DNA from: CAZAMB01 sp964501365
GTDB taxonomy: Bacteria; Planctomycetota; Phycisphaerae; UBA1845
Length of the DNA stretch: 64,000 nucleotides
Direction of reading: 5' to 3'
Assembly (NCBI GenBank): GCA_964501365.1
Contig: CAZCST010000039.1
Span: 124,001-188,000, forward strand
Of the stretch, positions 1-9,215 are shown piece by piece. Each line of letters begins with the position of its first letter. The stretch's first letter is position 1. The position numbers were made by a program, and so were the translations under genes. Below the pieces are notes generated by a model. It was given only the letters and a program-made list of their open reading frames with translations, was not told the origin of the DNA and searched no databases.

Positions 1-1203
1 GAATTCGATGGATTCGAGACGTACAGGCTTTTGCGGATCGCACAGCGTGTGTCCGGTCAACGAATTGCGCGGGCCCACGACCGCGACGATGTCCCCCGCC
101 ACGGCAAAGTCGAGTTGATCGCGGCGCTTGGCGAACATTCGGTAAATGCGGCTGAGATTTTCCTTTTCGCCGGTGGCCGTGTTGAGCAGGCGCGAGTTGG
201 GCTTGAGCGTGCCGGAGTAGACGCGAAGGAAATAGAGGTCCATCGGCTTCTCCGCGATGACCTTGAACACCAGCGTGACCAGATCGCCCTTGGGATCGGA
301 CGAAAATTTGTGCTCGACGCCCTCGCGTTTCGCGTCCTTGGCGATGACGGGCGGCACTTCCAACGGGCTGGGGAGAAAATCGCAGACCGCATCCAACATG
401 CGCTGCACGCCGATGTATTTCAGCGAGCTGCCGCACAGCACCGGAGCATACGATCGCTTGATCGTCGCAATGCGGATGGCCTTGAGAAGCTCGGCCTTCT
501 CAATGGGCTGATCGGCGAGGTACTTCTCCATCAAGGCGTCGGAAAACTCCGAGACCATTTCAATGAGGTCGTGCCGCATCTGCCGCGCCTGCGCGAGATA
601 GGCCTCGGGGATTTCCCGCTCCTCCTGCGAAGTCCCCATGGCCTGGGTGTTGAAGTAGACCGCTTTCATGTCGATCACGTCCACGATGCCTTCAAGCGAG
701 TCGCTGGCCCCCATGGGGAACTGAATGGGCAGCGGCGGTATGCTCAGCCGCTCGCGGATCGAGGTCACACTGTGCTCGAAATCCGCCCCGATGCGGTCCA
801 TCTTGTTCAGGAAGCAGATTCGAGGGATTTTGTACTTGTCGGCCTGCCGCCAGACGGTCTCCGATTGGGCCTCGACCCCCTCGCGGGCGTCGAACACGAT
901 GACCAGCCCGTCGAGGACACGCATCGACCGCTCGACCTCGGCGGTGAAGTCCACATGCCCCGGCGTGTCGATCAGGTTGATGGTATGGCCCTTCCAGGGG
1001 CAGGTCACAGCCGCCGAGTAGATGGTGATGCCGCGTTTCTGCTCCTCCTCGTCGAAGTCGGTGGTCGTGGTGCCTTCGTCCACCTCGCCCATGCGGTGGG
1101 TCTTGCCGGTGTAGTAGAGCACCCGCTCCGTAGTGGTGGTCTTGCCCGCGTCGATGTGGGCCGCGATGCCGATATTGCGTACGTGGGTCAGGTCGGTGCT
1201 CAT
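1..1203 (-). CDS. fusA: Elongation factor G, 5' part (runs off the window)
   Basis: This is the N-terminal 401 codons of a translational GTPase that moves tRNA and mRNA through the ribosome after peptide transfer. The frame is open from the ATG at 1203 to the left edge with no stop. Visible motifs are the P-loop AHIDAGKT (residues 15-22), the switch I segment RGITI, DTPGH (79-83) and NKMD (about 133), in the order and spacing of EF-G. The domain II region (VTLVFKVIAEKP onward) follows normally. The remaining roughly 300 residues lie outside the window. Many planctomycetes carry more than one EF-G, so it could be a paralog rather than the ribosomal-operon copy; no str-operon genes are adjacent. 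Confidence 0.93.
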   Translation of the reverse strand, partial: MSTDLTHVRNIGIAAHIDAGKTTTTERVLYYTGKTHRMGEVDEGTTTTDFDEEEQKRGITIYSAAVTCPWKGHTINLIDTPGHVDFTAEVERSMRVLDGLVIVFDAREGVEAQSETVWRQADKYKIPRICFLNKMDRIGADFEHSVTSIRERLSIPPLPIQFPMGASDSLEGIVDVIDMKAVYFNTQAMGTSQEEREIPEAYLAQARQMRHDLIEMVSEFSDALMEKYLADQPIEKAELLKAIRIATIKRSYAPVLCGSSLKYIGVQRMLDAVCDFLPSPLEVPPVIAKDAKREGVEHKFSSDPKGDLVTLVFKVIAEKPMDLYFLRVYSGTLKPNSRLLNTATGEKENLSRIYRMFAKRRDQLDFAVAGDIVAVVGPRNSLTGHTLCDPQKPVRLESIEF

Positions 1204-1230
1204 GGGCGGGGATTATAGGGGCGCGGCGGC

Positions 1231-1270
1231 GAAAAGCAGAAAGTAGAAAGCGGAAGGCAGAAAACTGAAG
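1231..1270 (-). repeat. CTTTCTGC-type pyrimidine tract, copy 1
   Basis: Read on the minus strand, this is a degenerate array of CTTTCTGC / CTTTCCGC units. A second array of the same type is on the plus strand at about 54755-54812. It is non-coding here, immediately upstream of the fusA start. Confidence 0.6.
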
Positions 1271-1578
1271 ACAGGCAACGGGCCAACCTGGCAACGAGGC
1301 AGTAAGGCACCGACAACGAGGCGAGGCGAAGCCTGCGTCCCCTTGCCGCGGGAAGCTGCCACGAAGGCTGGACGAAGGGTTGGAGGAAGGGTCGATATCC
1401 TCGTTTGGAGCGTGGGAACGGGGTTTCGTGCGACAGGATGGGTTCGTTCCGTCATTTTTCATTTCGCGGCGGCGAGGGGGTCTGCGATGAGGAATAGCAA
1501 CACCGTACTTGCTCGATCATTTCCCATTGGCGCGCACCCCCACCATGCACCGGCCGGTCCGGTGTTCTTACCGTCTAT

Positions 1579-1596
1579 AACATGCGCGGCGCGCGC
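1579..1596 (-). repeat. 18-bp GC-rich dispersed word, copy 1
   Basis: On the minus strand this reads GCGCGCGCCGCGCATGTT. The same 18 bp occur on the plus strand at 53831-53848, and 17 of them at 54692-54708. All three copies are intergenic. Confidence 0.7.
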
Positions 1597-1672
1597 AGTT
1601 TTTGGGTGAAAGACGATCAGGCGGAAGGCGCACCAAGATGCATCCTCTAGAACTGTCGTGTACTTTCACAAG

Positions 1673-3490
1673 TCAGGGGCAATACAGGCTGCAGGGCCCC
1701 GCGCCGTTCGCGGCCGGCCCAGTGCAATCTGAGTCGGTGGTGCAGGCGCCGCTGAAGCTGGTATTGCAACTGCCTGTGAAGGCGCCTGTACAGCAGGGCT
1801 GGGGATTGGCCGGGCCTGTACACTGCGAGTTGGCAAAGGGTGGTCCCGCGCACTTACCCATCATGGATGGATATGCTTTCCCCTTGAACGCATCAATACA
1901 TGCCGCGATATGCGAAAAACCAAAATTATTCGTAAGTGTTGCTGTTGAAATCTCACCAAAAGCGTTATCACCCGCAAGAAGTGCCCGCGCTTTCGTAATG
2001 CACGACAAATGACATTTAAACTTGCCAATTAACGCCGAAACGTCTTCTAAGTTCGGCTGAGTCGTTAGAGACGGGGGGTTATAAGGATCTTCTACGTCAC
2101 CCCATCGAGCGGTGTGGATCTCCAAGCGTGGAGAAATCACCGTACAACTCTCTTCTGATCCCCGGCAAACTACCGATAGCTGCTCCACTTCATACACCGA
2201 ACTGGGCACAATGTGGGCCCCGGTGACGTGCAGCAAACCGACGGTGGTCCAATCCCGATAATGTGGCATACACTGCGTCTGCGCGGCCCAAAAGGATGGC
2301 CCCAATGAAATCCTCTCATAATAACTTGCAGGCGGGCCAATCCATACCGATTGGCCTTCGAAAATTGTGATAGGAATCGTCGATCCGCCGCCATACGGTG
2401 GATTGACGTGGTGAAGCGAGTTCATCCAGATTCGAATAGCCGTCGCTCCTTGTGGCTGATCAGAGTTGAGGAAAGAGATGAACCGGGACTTCTCATAGCC
2501 TGTCGGATCGGGTAACAAGGCTGGAGGATTGACCTGTGGACATTCGTCGGGATACCCGTTTCCATCAGCGTCCAGCGAAAAACCACTTGCAATGTCGCAG
2601 GAATCCAGCACTTGATTTGTGTTGCAATCGAATCCCTGTACTTCGCACACATCGATAATGCCGCTGAAATCGCAGTCCTGGCTTAAGCCTGAAGCGAGAT
2701 CGCAATCATCCGGAATGTCGTTGGAGTTGCAGTCGGCTTCACATTCATCGGGAATATTGTTGAAATTGCAGTCCGGGGCACCATTGGCCAAATCAATGCT
2801 GTCCTCAATATTATTGCCGTTGCAATCGCGAAAAACGACAATCGATTCGACTTGGAAAGTGCTGTTCAAGTTTTCATCGGAAGTCATGTCGCCAAATGCA
2901 ATGACGCCATTGGGTATCAACGAAGTGGTGGAGCTCGTAATGAGTTGCAGTACGCCATCCCTGTATACACGGACACTTCGGAGCACGCCTCCTGGGGAGG
3001 AATATTCGAAGCGATACGTGTGAAAGTTATCCATCGTGTTGACCGAATCGGGATACAGGTCGAGTCCAAACCCAATTTGCCCTGGGTCGAAATAAACCAT
3101 GTCTAACTTGTTCGCCTCGCTCCCACTTGGAAATGCGGGGTCGAAACTTCCGTAAAAAGCCAGTCCTGCCTCGTGCGGATTGTGAGTCGCCGACATCGCA
3201 TCGAGTTTGAGACGAATCTCCACCCAGTATTTCTTTCCGCCAACTCCTACGTCCTTGTAGTAAATCAGCCGTGCTGCCCCGCCCTCAGGCGTACCGATGG
3301 TATTTACCGTGATAGTTGAGCCGTTTGTGGAAACGTCAGGTTGACTCTGGTTCGTACTGACCAACCAGCCTTGATCTTGAGGTAGAGCGCTGCCAACCAA
3401 AACTGTCTCCACTCCCAAAGCTTCACCAGACAGACCGAGGATCAGACAAGCACCCCAAACGATCAACCTACGTGTTCGCGTTTTGGGCAT
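1673..3490 (-). CDS. Secreted protein with DCNxNxxxDxCD repeats and a planctomycete C-terminal domain
   Basis: An exported protein of about 605 residues and unknown function. The ATG at 3490 is chosen because GGAG lies 8 nt upstream and it begins a clear signal peptide (KTRTRR, then a hydrophobic run ending near GEALG). A longer frame to 3619 lacks this logic. Residues about 30-230 look like a concanavalin/LamG-type beta sandwich (weak call). Next come about five acidic repeats of the DCNxNxIxDxCD kind, probably calcium-binding. The last roughly 220 residues, with SLHHVNPPY, RWGDVE and CIDAFKG landmarks, match the C-terminal half of the protein at 60470-61543. A Cys-rich tail ends the protein. 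Confidence 0.75.
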   Translation of the reverse strand: MPKTRTRRLIVWGACLILGLSGEALGVETVLVGSALPQDQGWLVSTNQSQPDVSTNGSTITVNTIGTPEGGAARLIYYKDVGVGGKKYWVEIRLKLDAMSATHNPHEAGLAFYGSFDPAFPSGSEANKLDMVYFDPGQIGFGLDLYPDSVNTMDNFHTYRFEYSSPGGVLRSVRVYRDGVLQLITSSTTSLIPNGVIAFGDMTSDENLNSTFQVESIVVFRDCNGNNIEDSIDLANGAPDCNFNNIPDECEADCNSNDIPDDCDLASGLSQDCDFSGIIDVCEVQGFDCNTNQVLDSCDIASGFSLDADGNGYPDECPQVNPPALLPDPTGYEKSRFISFLNSDQPQGATAIRIWMNSLHHVNPPYGGGSTIPITIFEGQSVWIGPPASYYERISLGPSFWAAQTQCMPHYRDWTTVGLLHVTGAHIVPSSVYEVEQLSVVCRGSEESCTVISPRLEIHTARWGDVEDPYNPPSLTTQPNLEDVSALIGKFKCHLSCITKARALLAGDNAFGEISTATLTNNFGFSHIAACIDAFKGKAYPSMMGKCAGPPFANSQCTGPANPQPCCTGAFTGSCNTSFSGACTTDSDCTGPAANGAGPCSLYCP

Positions 3491-3720
3491 GGCAATTCTC
3501 CGGAAGCGGGGTGCTGCAAATTTGGCGACGCAAGTCACACCACATTCTACTGCCCGCATCCCGCCCGGCACAACCAAAGAACCAGGAAAAAGCATAGGTT
3601 TTCGCGCTTGGCGCGTCATGTCAACACTGAAAACAGGCCAACCGGGGGTCTATCGTTGCTGCCCATCATCCGCCCGCCGGCGTTTCACCGATATCTACTT
3701 GCTGTCAGGCGAGGTCGAAC

Positions 3721-4656
3721 ATGCTGCCACGAACCATCTACATTCCGTGCATTGCACTCGTAGGATTGTCGTCGCTGATTCCCAAGACGCAGGCCGCGCC
3801 ACCCACGCAGGCCTTCCGCACAAATCTCGCCTGGCAGATTGCTCTCGAACGCGTTGGTTTTTCGCCCGGAATCATCGACGGCTCGATCGGCCAAAAGACC
3901 CAGACGGCCACGCGCGAATTTCAGCGCGTGCGCGGGCTGCCCATGACGGGCAAATTGGATGACGCCACGCGAAAGGCTCTGGGAGTGGACGCTGACCATG
4001 CCGTGGCGGCGTACACCGTAACGGCCGCCGACCTGGCCGATGTCGGCCCGGTCCCCACAGACTGGAATGAGAAAAGCAAGCTGCCGCGGCTCAAGTACGA
4101 ATCACTGGAAGCGGCGCTGGCGGAGAAGTTTCATTGCTCGCGCGGCCTGCTCGCGCGACTGAACCCCGCCCGCAAACTTGCAGAACTTCGGCCCGGCGAC
4201 GTGATTCAAGCACCCAACGTCGAAGCATCCGGCAGCAGCGCGCACGGCGAACACCTGGAGATCAACCTCGTAGAAAAGATTGTCCGGGTGCTCGACCGGG
4301 AAAAGCGCCTGGTGGCGCTGTTCCATTGCTCGATCGCAAAATCAAAGGACAAGCTGCCCAGCGGGGAATCGAAGGTCATGGTGGTCTCCAAGAACCCGGA
4401 TTACACATTTGATCCGAAAATGTGGCCTGAAGTGAAGAACGTGGACCGCAAGTTGACCATACCTCCGGGACCCCGTAACCCCGTGGGGCTGTGCTGGATC
4501 GGGCTGGGAGTGCCCGGCGTCGGTATCCACGGCAGCCCGGCGCCGGAAATGATTGGCAAGACCGGCTCGCACGGATGCTTTCGTCTGACGAACTGGGATG
4601 CCCTGCGACTGTCGTCCATGGTTCGCGTCGGCACGCGCGTTCGTTTCGTTGGCTAA
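3721..4656 (+). CDS. L,D-transpeptidase (YkuD fold) with peptidoglycan-binding and LysM-like domains
   Basis: A periplasmic enzyme expected to cross-link peptidoglycan or attach proteins to it. A signal peptide of about 25 residues (ends KTQA) is followed by a PG_binding_1 repeat (about 30-90, with FSPGIIDGSIGQKTQTA and LPMTGKLDDATRKALG), a LysM-like segment (about 98-170) and the YkuD catalytic domain (about 175-311). The catalytic signature HG...SHGCFRL is intact, with Cys as nucleophile. The length is normal for the family. It stands alone between the divergent repeat protein and glmS. It is relevant because planctomycetes were long thought to lack peptidoglycan. Confidence 0.9.
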   Translation: MLPRTIYIPCIALVGLSSLIPKTQAAPPTQAFRTNLAWQIALERVGFSPGIIDGSIGQKTQTATREFQRVRGLPMTGKLDDATRKALGVDADHAVAAYTVTAADLADVGPVPTDWNEKSKLPRLKYESLEAALAEKFHCSRGLLARLNPARKLAELRPGDVIQAPNVEASGSSAHGEHLEINLVEKIVRVLDREKRLVALFHCSIAKSKDKLPSGESKVMVVSKNPDYTFDPKMWPEVKNVDRKLTIPPGPRNPVGLCWIGLGVPGVGIHGSPAPEMIGKTGSHGCFRLTNWDALRLSSMVRVGTRVRFVG

Positions 4657-4864
4657 GCGCAATCGAGCCCGCTGGTTTGGGAGTCGATTTTCGGCTGCCC
4701 GGCAGGTTTTAAAGTATCACGTTGAACGGTTTGCCTAGGCTTGGCGTAGAGTCGATAATGAATAGTGAGTTCGCACTATTTTCCGGGAGAACCGGATCAC
4801 AACCACGATCGTCGAGGGTGGCCACAGCGGCCTGAGGGATACGACCCAAACGAGGGGGCAACAC

Positions 4865-6700
4865 ATGTGTGGAATTATCGCATACGTCGGCCAGAAGGCC
4901 GCCCTTCCCATCCTGCTCGAAGGGCTTCGACGCCTTGAGTACCGAGGGTACGACTCGGCGGGTGTTGCGCTGGTTAACGGGCGTGGAATCGACATTACCA
5001 AGTCGGCGGGCCGGCTTTCCTGCCTAGAGCAGCTCGTCGATCCCGATCAAAAGGCCTCCACAGGAATAGGCCACACACGATGGGCGACCCACGGCGCTCC
5101 CACCGACGTAAACGCCCACCCGCACACCGATTCGTCGGGCCGCATCGCCATCATCCACAACGGAATCATCGAGAACGATCGTGCGCTGCGAAAATACCTG
5201 GAACGGCAGGGCGTGACGTTTCGCAGCGAAACAGATACGGAAGCGCTTGCCCATATGATCGCCATGTTTTACGAGGGCAATCTCGAGCAGGCAGTCCGAA
5301 AAGCGCTGCAGGAAGTGTCGGGCACATACGGCCTTGCCGTGGTCGCTGCGGACGAACCCAACGTGGTTGTCGGTGCGCGTCGCGGCAGTCCACTTCTGGT
5401 GGGCGTGGGGAAGGGTGAACACTTCCTCGCATCCGACCCTGCCGCCGTCCTGGCCCATACATCGCAAGTGGTCTACCTCAAGGATGGCGAAATGGTGCGG
5501 ATCACCCCCGATAACGTGCGAATCACGACGCTGGACGCCATTCCTGTGCAGCGCGAAATCGAGGAAATCGAGTGGACGCTCGAACAAATTGAGCTCGACG
5601 GCTACGAGCATTTCATGCTCAAGGAGATTTGCGAACAGCCTGCCAGTGTCGCCAACTGTCTGCGAGGCCGCATCGACCTGAAGGAAGGCGCGGTACACCT
5701 TGGGGGCCTTCGCGACTGCACGCGCGAACTGACGCGAGCCAAGCGGATCATCCTGACCGGATGCGGGACCGCATGGCATGCGGCACTGGTTGGCGAATAC
5801 CTGTTTGAAGAATTGATCCGCATTCCCACCGAAACCGAATACGCCAGCGAATTTCGTTATCGCAATCCCGTGATCGACGATGGAACGGTAGTCATTGCTG
5901 TTTCGCAGAGCGGAGAGACCGCCGACACACTCGCCGCGCTCAGCGAAGCCAAGAGTCGCGGCGCACTTACGCTCGGCGTCGTTAACGCCGTAGGCTCCAC
6001 GATCGCCCGCGAAACCGACGCCGGCGTCTATCTTCACGTCGGTCCGGAAATCGGCGTCGCCAGCACCAAGGCCTTCACCGGACAGGTAGCCGTGCTCGCT
6101 CTCATGGCCTGCTACCTGGGCCGCCGCAAACACCTCTCGCCGGCTTCCGCCACACAGTTCGTCACGGCATTGCACGAAATCCCGAACCAAATCGCTGCAA
6201 TCCTCGAACACGCCGCCGACGCACGAAAAATCGCCGAGCGTTATGCGAATCCCGAAGCGCAGCAGGAAAACTGGCTCTACCTGGGCCGCGGATACAACTA
6301 TCCCGTGGCGCTGGAAGGTGCGCTCAAGCTCAAGGAAATCAGCTATATTCACGCGGAGGGATTGCCGGCGGCAGAGATCAAGCACGGACCCATCGCCCTG
6401 ATTCAGGAGGGAATGCCTGTCGTCGTCATTGCCCCGTCAGGGAGCCAGTACGACAAGATCATGAACAATATTCAGCAAGTTCGTGGTCGCGGGGGAAGTG
6501 TGATTGCCATTGCAACCGAAGGCGATCGGGAGATCGCCAAGATGGCTGACCATGTCTTTTACATTCCCGACACGCTGGAGCCGTTGCAACCGCTGCTCAC
6601 GGCGATCCCGCTGCAACTGATCGCATACCATGCGGCGGTTCTGCGGAAGTGCAACGTGGACAAGCCGCGAAATCTGGCCAAGAGCGTCACCGTGGAATGA
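4865..6700 (+). CDS. glmS: Glutamine-fructose-6-phosphate aminotransferase (isomerizing)
   Basis: It makes glucosamine-6-phosphate from fructose-6-phosphate and glutamine, the first step towards UDP-GlcNAc for peptidoglycan and lipid A. The start is firm: MCGI exposes the N-terminal nucleophile Cys2, with GAGGGGG upstream. The glutaminase domain (about 1-240, with GHTRWATHG) is followed by two SIS isomerase domains (about 290-600, with GTAWHA and SQSGETADT), and the protein ends in the family's KSVTVE tail. At 611 residues the length is standard. Its upstream region has only a small hairpin (4761-4780). Confidence 0.97.
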   Translation: MCGIIAYVGQKAALPILLEGLRRLEYRGYDSAGVALVNGRGIDITKSAGRLSCLEQLVDPDQKASTGIGHTRWATHGAPTDVNAHPHTDSSGRIAIIHNGIIENDRALRKYLERQGVTFRSETDTEALAHMIAMFYEGNLEQAVRKALQEVSGTYGLAVVAADEPNVVVGARRGSPLLVGVGKGEHFLASDPAAVLAHTSQVVYLKDGEMVRITPDNVRITTLDAIPVQREIEEIEWTLEQIELDGYEHFMLKEICEQPASVANCLRGRIDLKEGAVHLGGLRDCTRELTRAKRIILTGCGTAWHAALVGEYLFEELIRIPTETEYASEFRYRNPVIDDGTVVIAVSQSGETADTLAALSEAKSRGALTLGVVNAVGSTIARETDAGVYLHVGPEIGVASTKAFTGQVAVLALMACYLGRRKHLSPASATQFVTALHEIPNQIAAILEHAADARKIAERYANPEAQQENWLYLGRGYNYPVALEGALKLKEISYIHAEGLPAAEIKHGPIALIQEGMPVVVIAPSGSQYDKIMNNIQQVRGRGGSVIAIATEGDREIAKMADHVFYIPDTLEPLQPLLTAIPLQLIAYHAAVLRKCNVDKPRNLAKSVTVE

Positions 6701-6717
6701 CGCACCCCGACGGACGC

Positions 6718-7098
6718 CTAATGGTGCTCGCCGAACGCAACGCCAATCAGGAACCCGCGAATTCCCTGCGTGCAATGCGTGACATAGGCCGGCATCCACT
6801 CGGCGGAATTATCCGCAGTGAATTCACGCAAATAGACCGGCGTATGCGGGGCCAGTTTGTGCTTGATCCAGAATGCACAGCCGGACTCGGAAATGTTGTG
6901 CATGGATACGGCATCGGGCTTCTTGCCCAAGTCGTCGGTCATTTCCAATTGCATGCGTTCGGAGATTCGGGCTCGATGGCGCTTACCCGCATACGTATCC
7001 ACTTCTCCGCAATCCGCCGCACTCTGAACCAGTTGCGGAACAGTCTTGAGTTCTTTGTCGATGTTTTTCTTGTTATTTTCCAACATACTCTGTCCCAT
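6718..7098 (-). CDS. PilZ-domain protein
   Basis: A small cytoplasmic protein of 126 residues, probably binding cyclic di-GMP. The ATG at 7098 has GGAGG 6 nt upstream, so the longer frame to 7149 is rejected. The two PilZ motifs are visible: an arginine-rich RxxxR-type stretch (KRHRARISER, about residues 40-49) and NISESGCAF (about 67-75, the D/NxSxxG motif). The N-terminal 35 residues are charged and likely helical. It is convergent with glmS and follows the TadG-like gene on the same strand, so a link to surface appendages is possible but inferred. Confidence 0.75.
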   Translation of the reverse strand: MGQSMLENNKKNIDKELKTVPQLVQSAADCGEVDTYAGKRHRARISERMQLEMTDDLGKKPDAVSMHNISESGCAFWIKHKLAPHTPVYLREFTADNSAEWMPAYVTHCTQGIRGFLIGVAFGEHH

Positions 7099-7153
7099 TG
7101 CACCCCTCCATAACCATACATCGTATGGCAATGCGAAAGTCTGATTCACTTTC

Positions 7154-8242
7154 CTACTGCACCAGCATGGTCTTCATGCCGTCTTTGCAAATTGCCTGAA
7201 GTTCGTCGCCAATCTGCGAAGGATCCGCCGTCTCATGGGCCGTTCCTTCGCCGCGCACCAGGTTTCTCAGGAATTCATCGGCGCCGGGCGTTCCGTCATT
7301 TCCAGAATAAAAGAGAGTGAACACGGAAATGCCCTTGGCATGAGCGGTATCTGCCGACTTGTTTGCCCAGTCCGTGAGGGCCTTATCTGAGTATCCCGGA
7401 TTGTTGGAACTGGACGCGGGCATTCCATCGGTGACAAGAATGATGGCTTTGGGCAGCCCCTTGGACGTCGACGCTGAGAGAATCTTGATGGCCTCATCCA
7501 GCCCCGCGCCGATGTTTGTCCCGCTGCATTTCGGCATCGATCCCGTGCCGCAATTGGTAATCTTTTTGATGGCCGTGCTCAAAGTCGAGTATTGCGTGTC
7601 GACACTCTTGAGGCTCGTGACCGTCGCACCAAAGCCGGTGAATGTGACCAGACCCAACATTGTTTCCGGGGCATTATCGTGAATGCAGTCCAGCAGGCTC
7701 TGGTCCGCCAGACGCGCTTCGTCGATTTCATCGACAAACGATCCGGTAACGTCCTGCACGATGACGACGTCCCATCGCTGGGCGCGTCCGACGGCCGCAG
7801 TGGCCGACGCGGAAATGGACGTCGACTGTTTCCCGAAAATGGGTGCAAAAAACAAGCCAACGGCGTTCCCGTTTTTCTTGGACCGGTGGGCATACACATG
7901 GACCGCATTGGTCGGCGATCCGCCATCCGTGAATGTGGAATTGTCCCAGTCCCAGTAGCCAAAGCTCACGTCGGAGTCACCCACGACGACTCCGTATTGG
8001 GAATAATTCAGGTTGGCAAAATCCCGTGCCGTCTTCCGGGCCAGGGATTCATCCGGAAACATCTGAATGGCGGCAAGCGCCGCAGCGTCAGCCGCGTTCT
8101 GCAATTCGGCCCGCACGTTATACATGTGACCCACATCAACCGTGAGCGCAGTGAATCCCAGCAGCACCACCAGAATGATGAGTGTCAGTATGGCCACCGC
8201 GCCGCGTCGGCGCTTAGGGAAACAGCCTGCTATTCCGATCAT
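7154..8242 (-). CDS. TadG-like membrane-anchored protein with VWA domain
   Basis: A 362-residue protein anchored by one N-terminal helix and probably exported with the rest outside. Residues 12-60 carry the TadE/TadG signature: RRRGAVAIL, a hydrophobic helix, then VDVGHMYNVRAELQNAADAAALAA. From about residue 150 there is a von Willebrand A domain whose metal site is DVTGS, a variant of DxSxS, with TDGMPAS as the downstream acidic motif. GGAG lies 6 nt before the ATG. TadG proteins belong to Flp/Tad pilus clusters, but no other tad gene is in the window, so it is an orphan here. Confidence 0.83.
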   Translation of the reverse strand: MIGIAGCFPKRRRGAVAILTLIILVVLLGFTALTVDVGHMYNVRAELQNAADAAALAAIQMFPDESLARKTARDFANLNYSQYGVVVGDSDVSFGYWDWDNSTFTDGGSPTNAVHVYAHRSKKNGNAVGLFFAPIFGKQSTSISASATAAVGRAQRWDVVIVQDVTGSFVDEIDEARLADQSLLDCIHDNAPETMLGLVTFTGFGATVTSLKSVDTQYSTLSTAIKKITNCGTGSMPKCSGTNIGAGLDEAIKILSASTSKGLPKAIILVTDGMPASSSNNPGYSDKALTDWANKSADTAHAKGISVFTLFYSGNDGTPGADEFLRNLVRGEGTAHETADPSQIGDELQAICKDGMKTMLVQ

Positions 8243-8508
8243 CAGTCACTCCAATAGGCAATCCGCGCAATCGGGATTGATCGGCGGCCAATCCGGTGCA
8301 GTCTTGCAGAGTCCATCCAAGTCTAAGATGCGGCTTGCCGGGGCAACGTCCGATTCACCATGAATTTTCGATCACAATGATTGCGTGGGGGGCGTCACAA
8401 ATCGTCAGGGTCCGGAAACTGAAAATCCCGTCATGGGATACATCCATAACGTACACTTTTTCGTCGGAGTGTGCCGAAACTCGTCGCGTGCGATTGGAGA
8501 AACAAACA

Positions 8509-9150
8509 ATGTCCGAAGCGAAGTCCTACAAGAGAAAGCAGTATCTCATCAACCCCAACTTCCAGTGGAAGGTGGCGGGCACCATAGCGGTGGCCGTATT
8601 TCTCTTTTCCATTCTCATCAGCGTAACGCTTTACGGAACGCTCCATCAGCAGGCACGCCTGCGCTCGGCGGATCCGACCGGCTACGTGGCTCCCGTCACT
8701 TCGGTGATGCTTTGCTTCGCGCTGGGTTTTGCAGCGCTCACCGCCGGCGGCGTGGGATTGTGGTCAATCCTGATGACGCATCGCATTTGCGGACCGATGT
8801 TCGTGATGAAGCGATATCTGCTTGAAGTGGCGCAGGGCCGCATTCCGTCGCTGCGTCCTCTACGAAAGCGCGACGAGTTCAAGGATCTGTACCAGGCGTT
8901 CGATCAGGCCATTTCCGGTCTTCGTGCAGCCAAGCAGCGCGAACTCATGCAATTGAACACGGCGTGGGATGCGGTGCGCGAGGCGCAGGCCGGCGACGTC
9001 GAAGTCATGCAACAGAAACTTGAAGTACTTTCCGAGCGGATCGAGTGGCTCCGGACGAAGGCCCAGGAATCGCTCTCAGATTGCAAGCCGCAGGAAACAA
9101 AATGCGCAACTGACGCCTCGGCCGTCGCAGCAGCTCATTTCCCGGTGTGA
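8509..9150 (+). CDS. Membrane protein with HAMP-like linker and coiled coil
   Basis: The protein has 213 residues with two transmembrane helices (about 22-42 and 66-90), then a HAMP-like region (about 90-145, RICGPMFVMKRYLLEVAQGR onward) and a heptad-rich helix (about 145-195). It resembles the membrane and HAMP part of a methyl-accepting or histidine-kinase sensor without an output domain. The start at 8509 is preferred over 8296 because GGAG precedes it and the KRKQYLINPNFQWK start leads straight into the first helix. Function unknown; a signalling adaptor is the best guess. Confidence 0.7.
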   Translation: MSEAKSYKRKQYLINPNFQWKVAGTIAVAVFLFSILISVTLYGTLHQQARLRSADPTGYVAPVTSVMLCFALGFAALTAGGVGLWSILMTHRICGPMFVMKRYLLEVAQGRIPSLRPLRKRDEFKDLYQAFDQAISGLRAAKQRELMQLNTAWDAVREAQAGDVEVMQQKLEVLSERIEWLRTKAQESLSDCKPQETKCATDASAVAAAHFPV

Positions 9151-9215
9151 TTTCGTCGGTACCGCGATCGCCGTCCGGACCACCTGGTTCGGACTGGCGC
9201 ATATTTGGCGCACCA

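Larger units (their letters stand above)
1204..1672. other. Non-coding stretch with dispersed low-complexity repeats
   Basis: No convincing gene lies between fusA and the secreted repeat protein. The stretch holds a GAAAGC-type purine tract (about 1231-1270), then a degenerate GGCAACGAGGC tract (about 1273-1330), and one reverse-oriented copy of an 18-bp GC-rich word (1579-1596) that recurs near 53.8 and 54.7 kb. Open frames here translate to low-complexity peptides and have no convincing start sites. Confidence 0.6.

Noticed and set aside
31..1218. A 395-residue plus-strand frame
   Set aside because: Antisense to fusA, whose minus-strand translation has all EF-G motifs but no stop inside the window.
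4761..4780. Hairpin AATAGTG/CACTATT before glmS as a glmS ribozyme or terminator
   Set aside because: None of the conserved glmS ribozyme core is visible, and the stem is AT-rich and short with only a TTTT remnant, so neither call is supported.
5024..6385. A 453-residue minus-strand frame
   Set aside because: It lies entirely inside glmS and is its antisense shadow.
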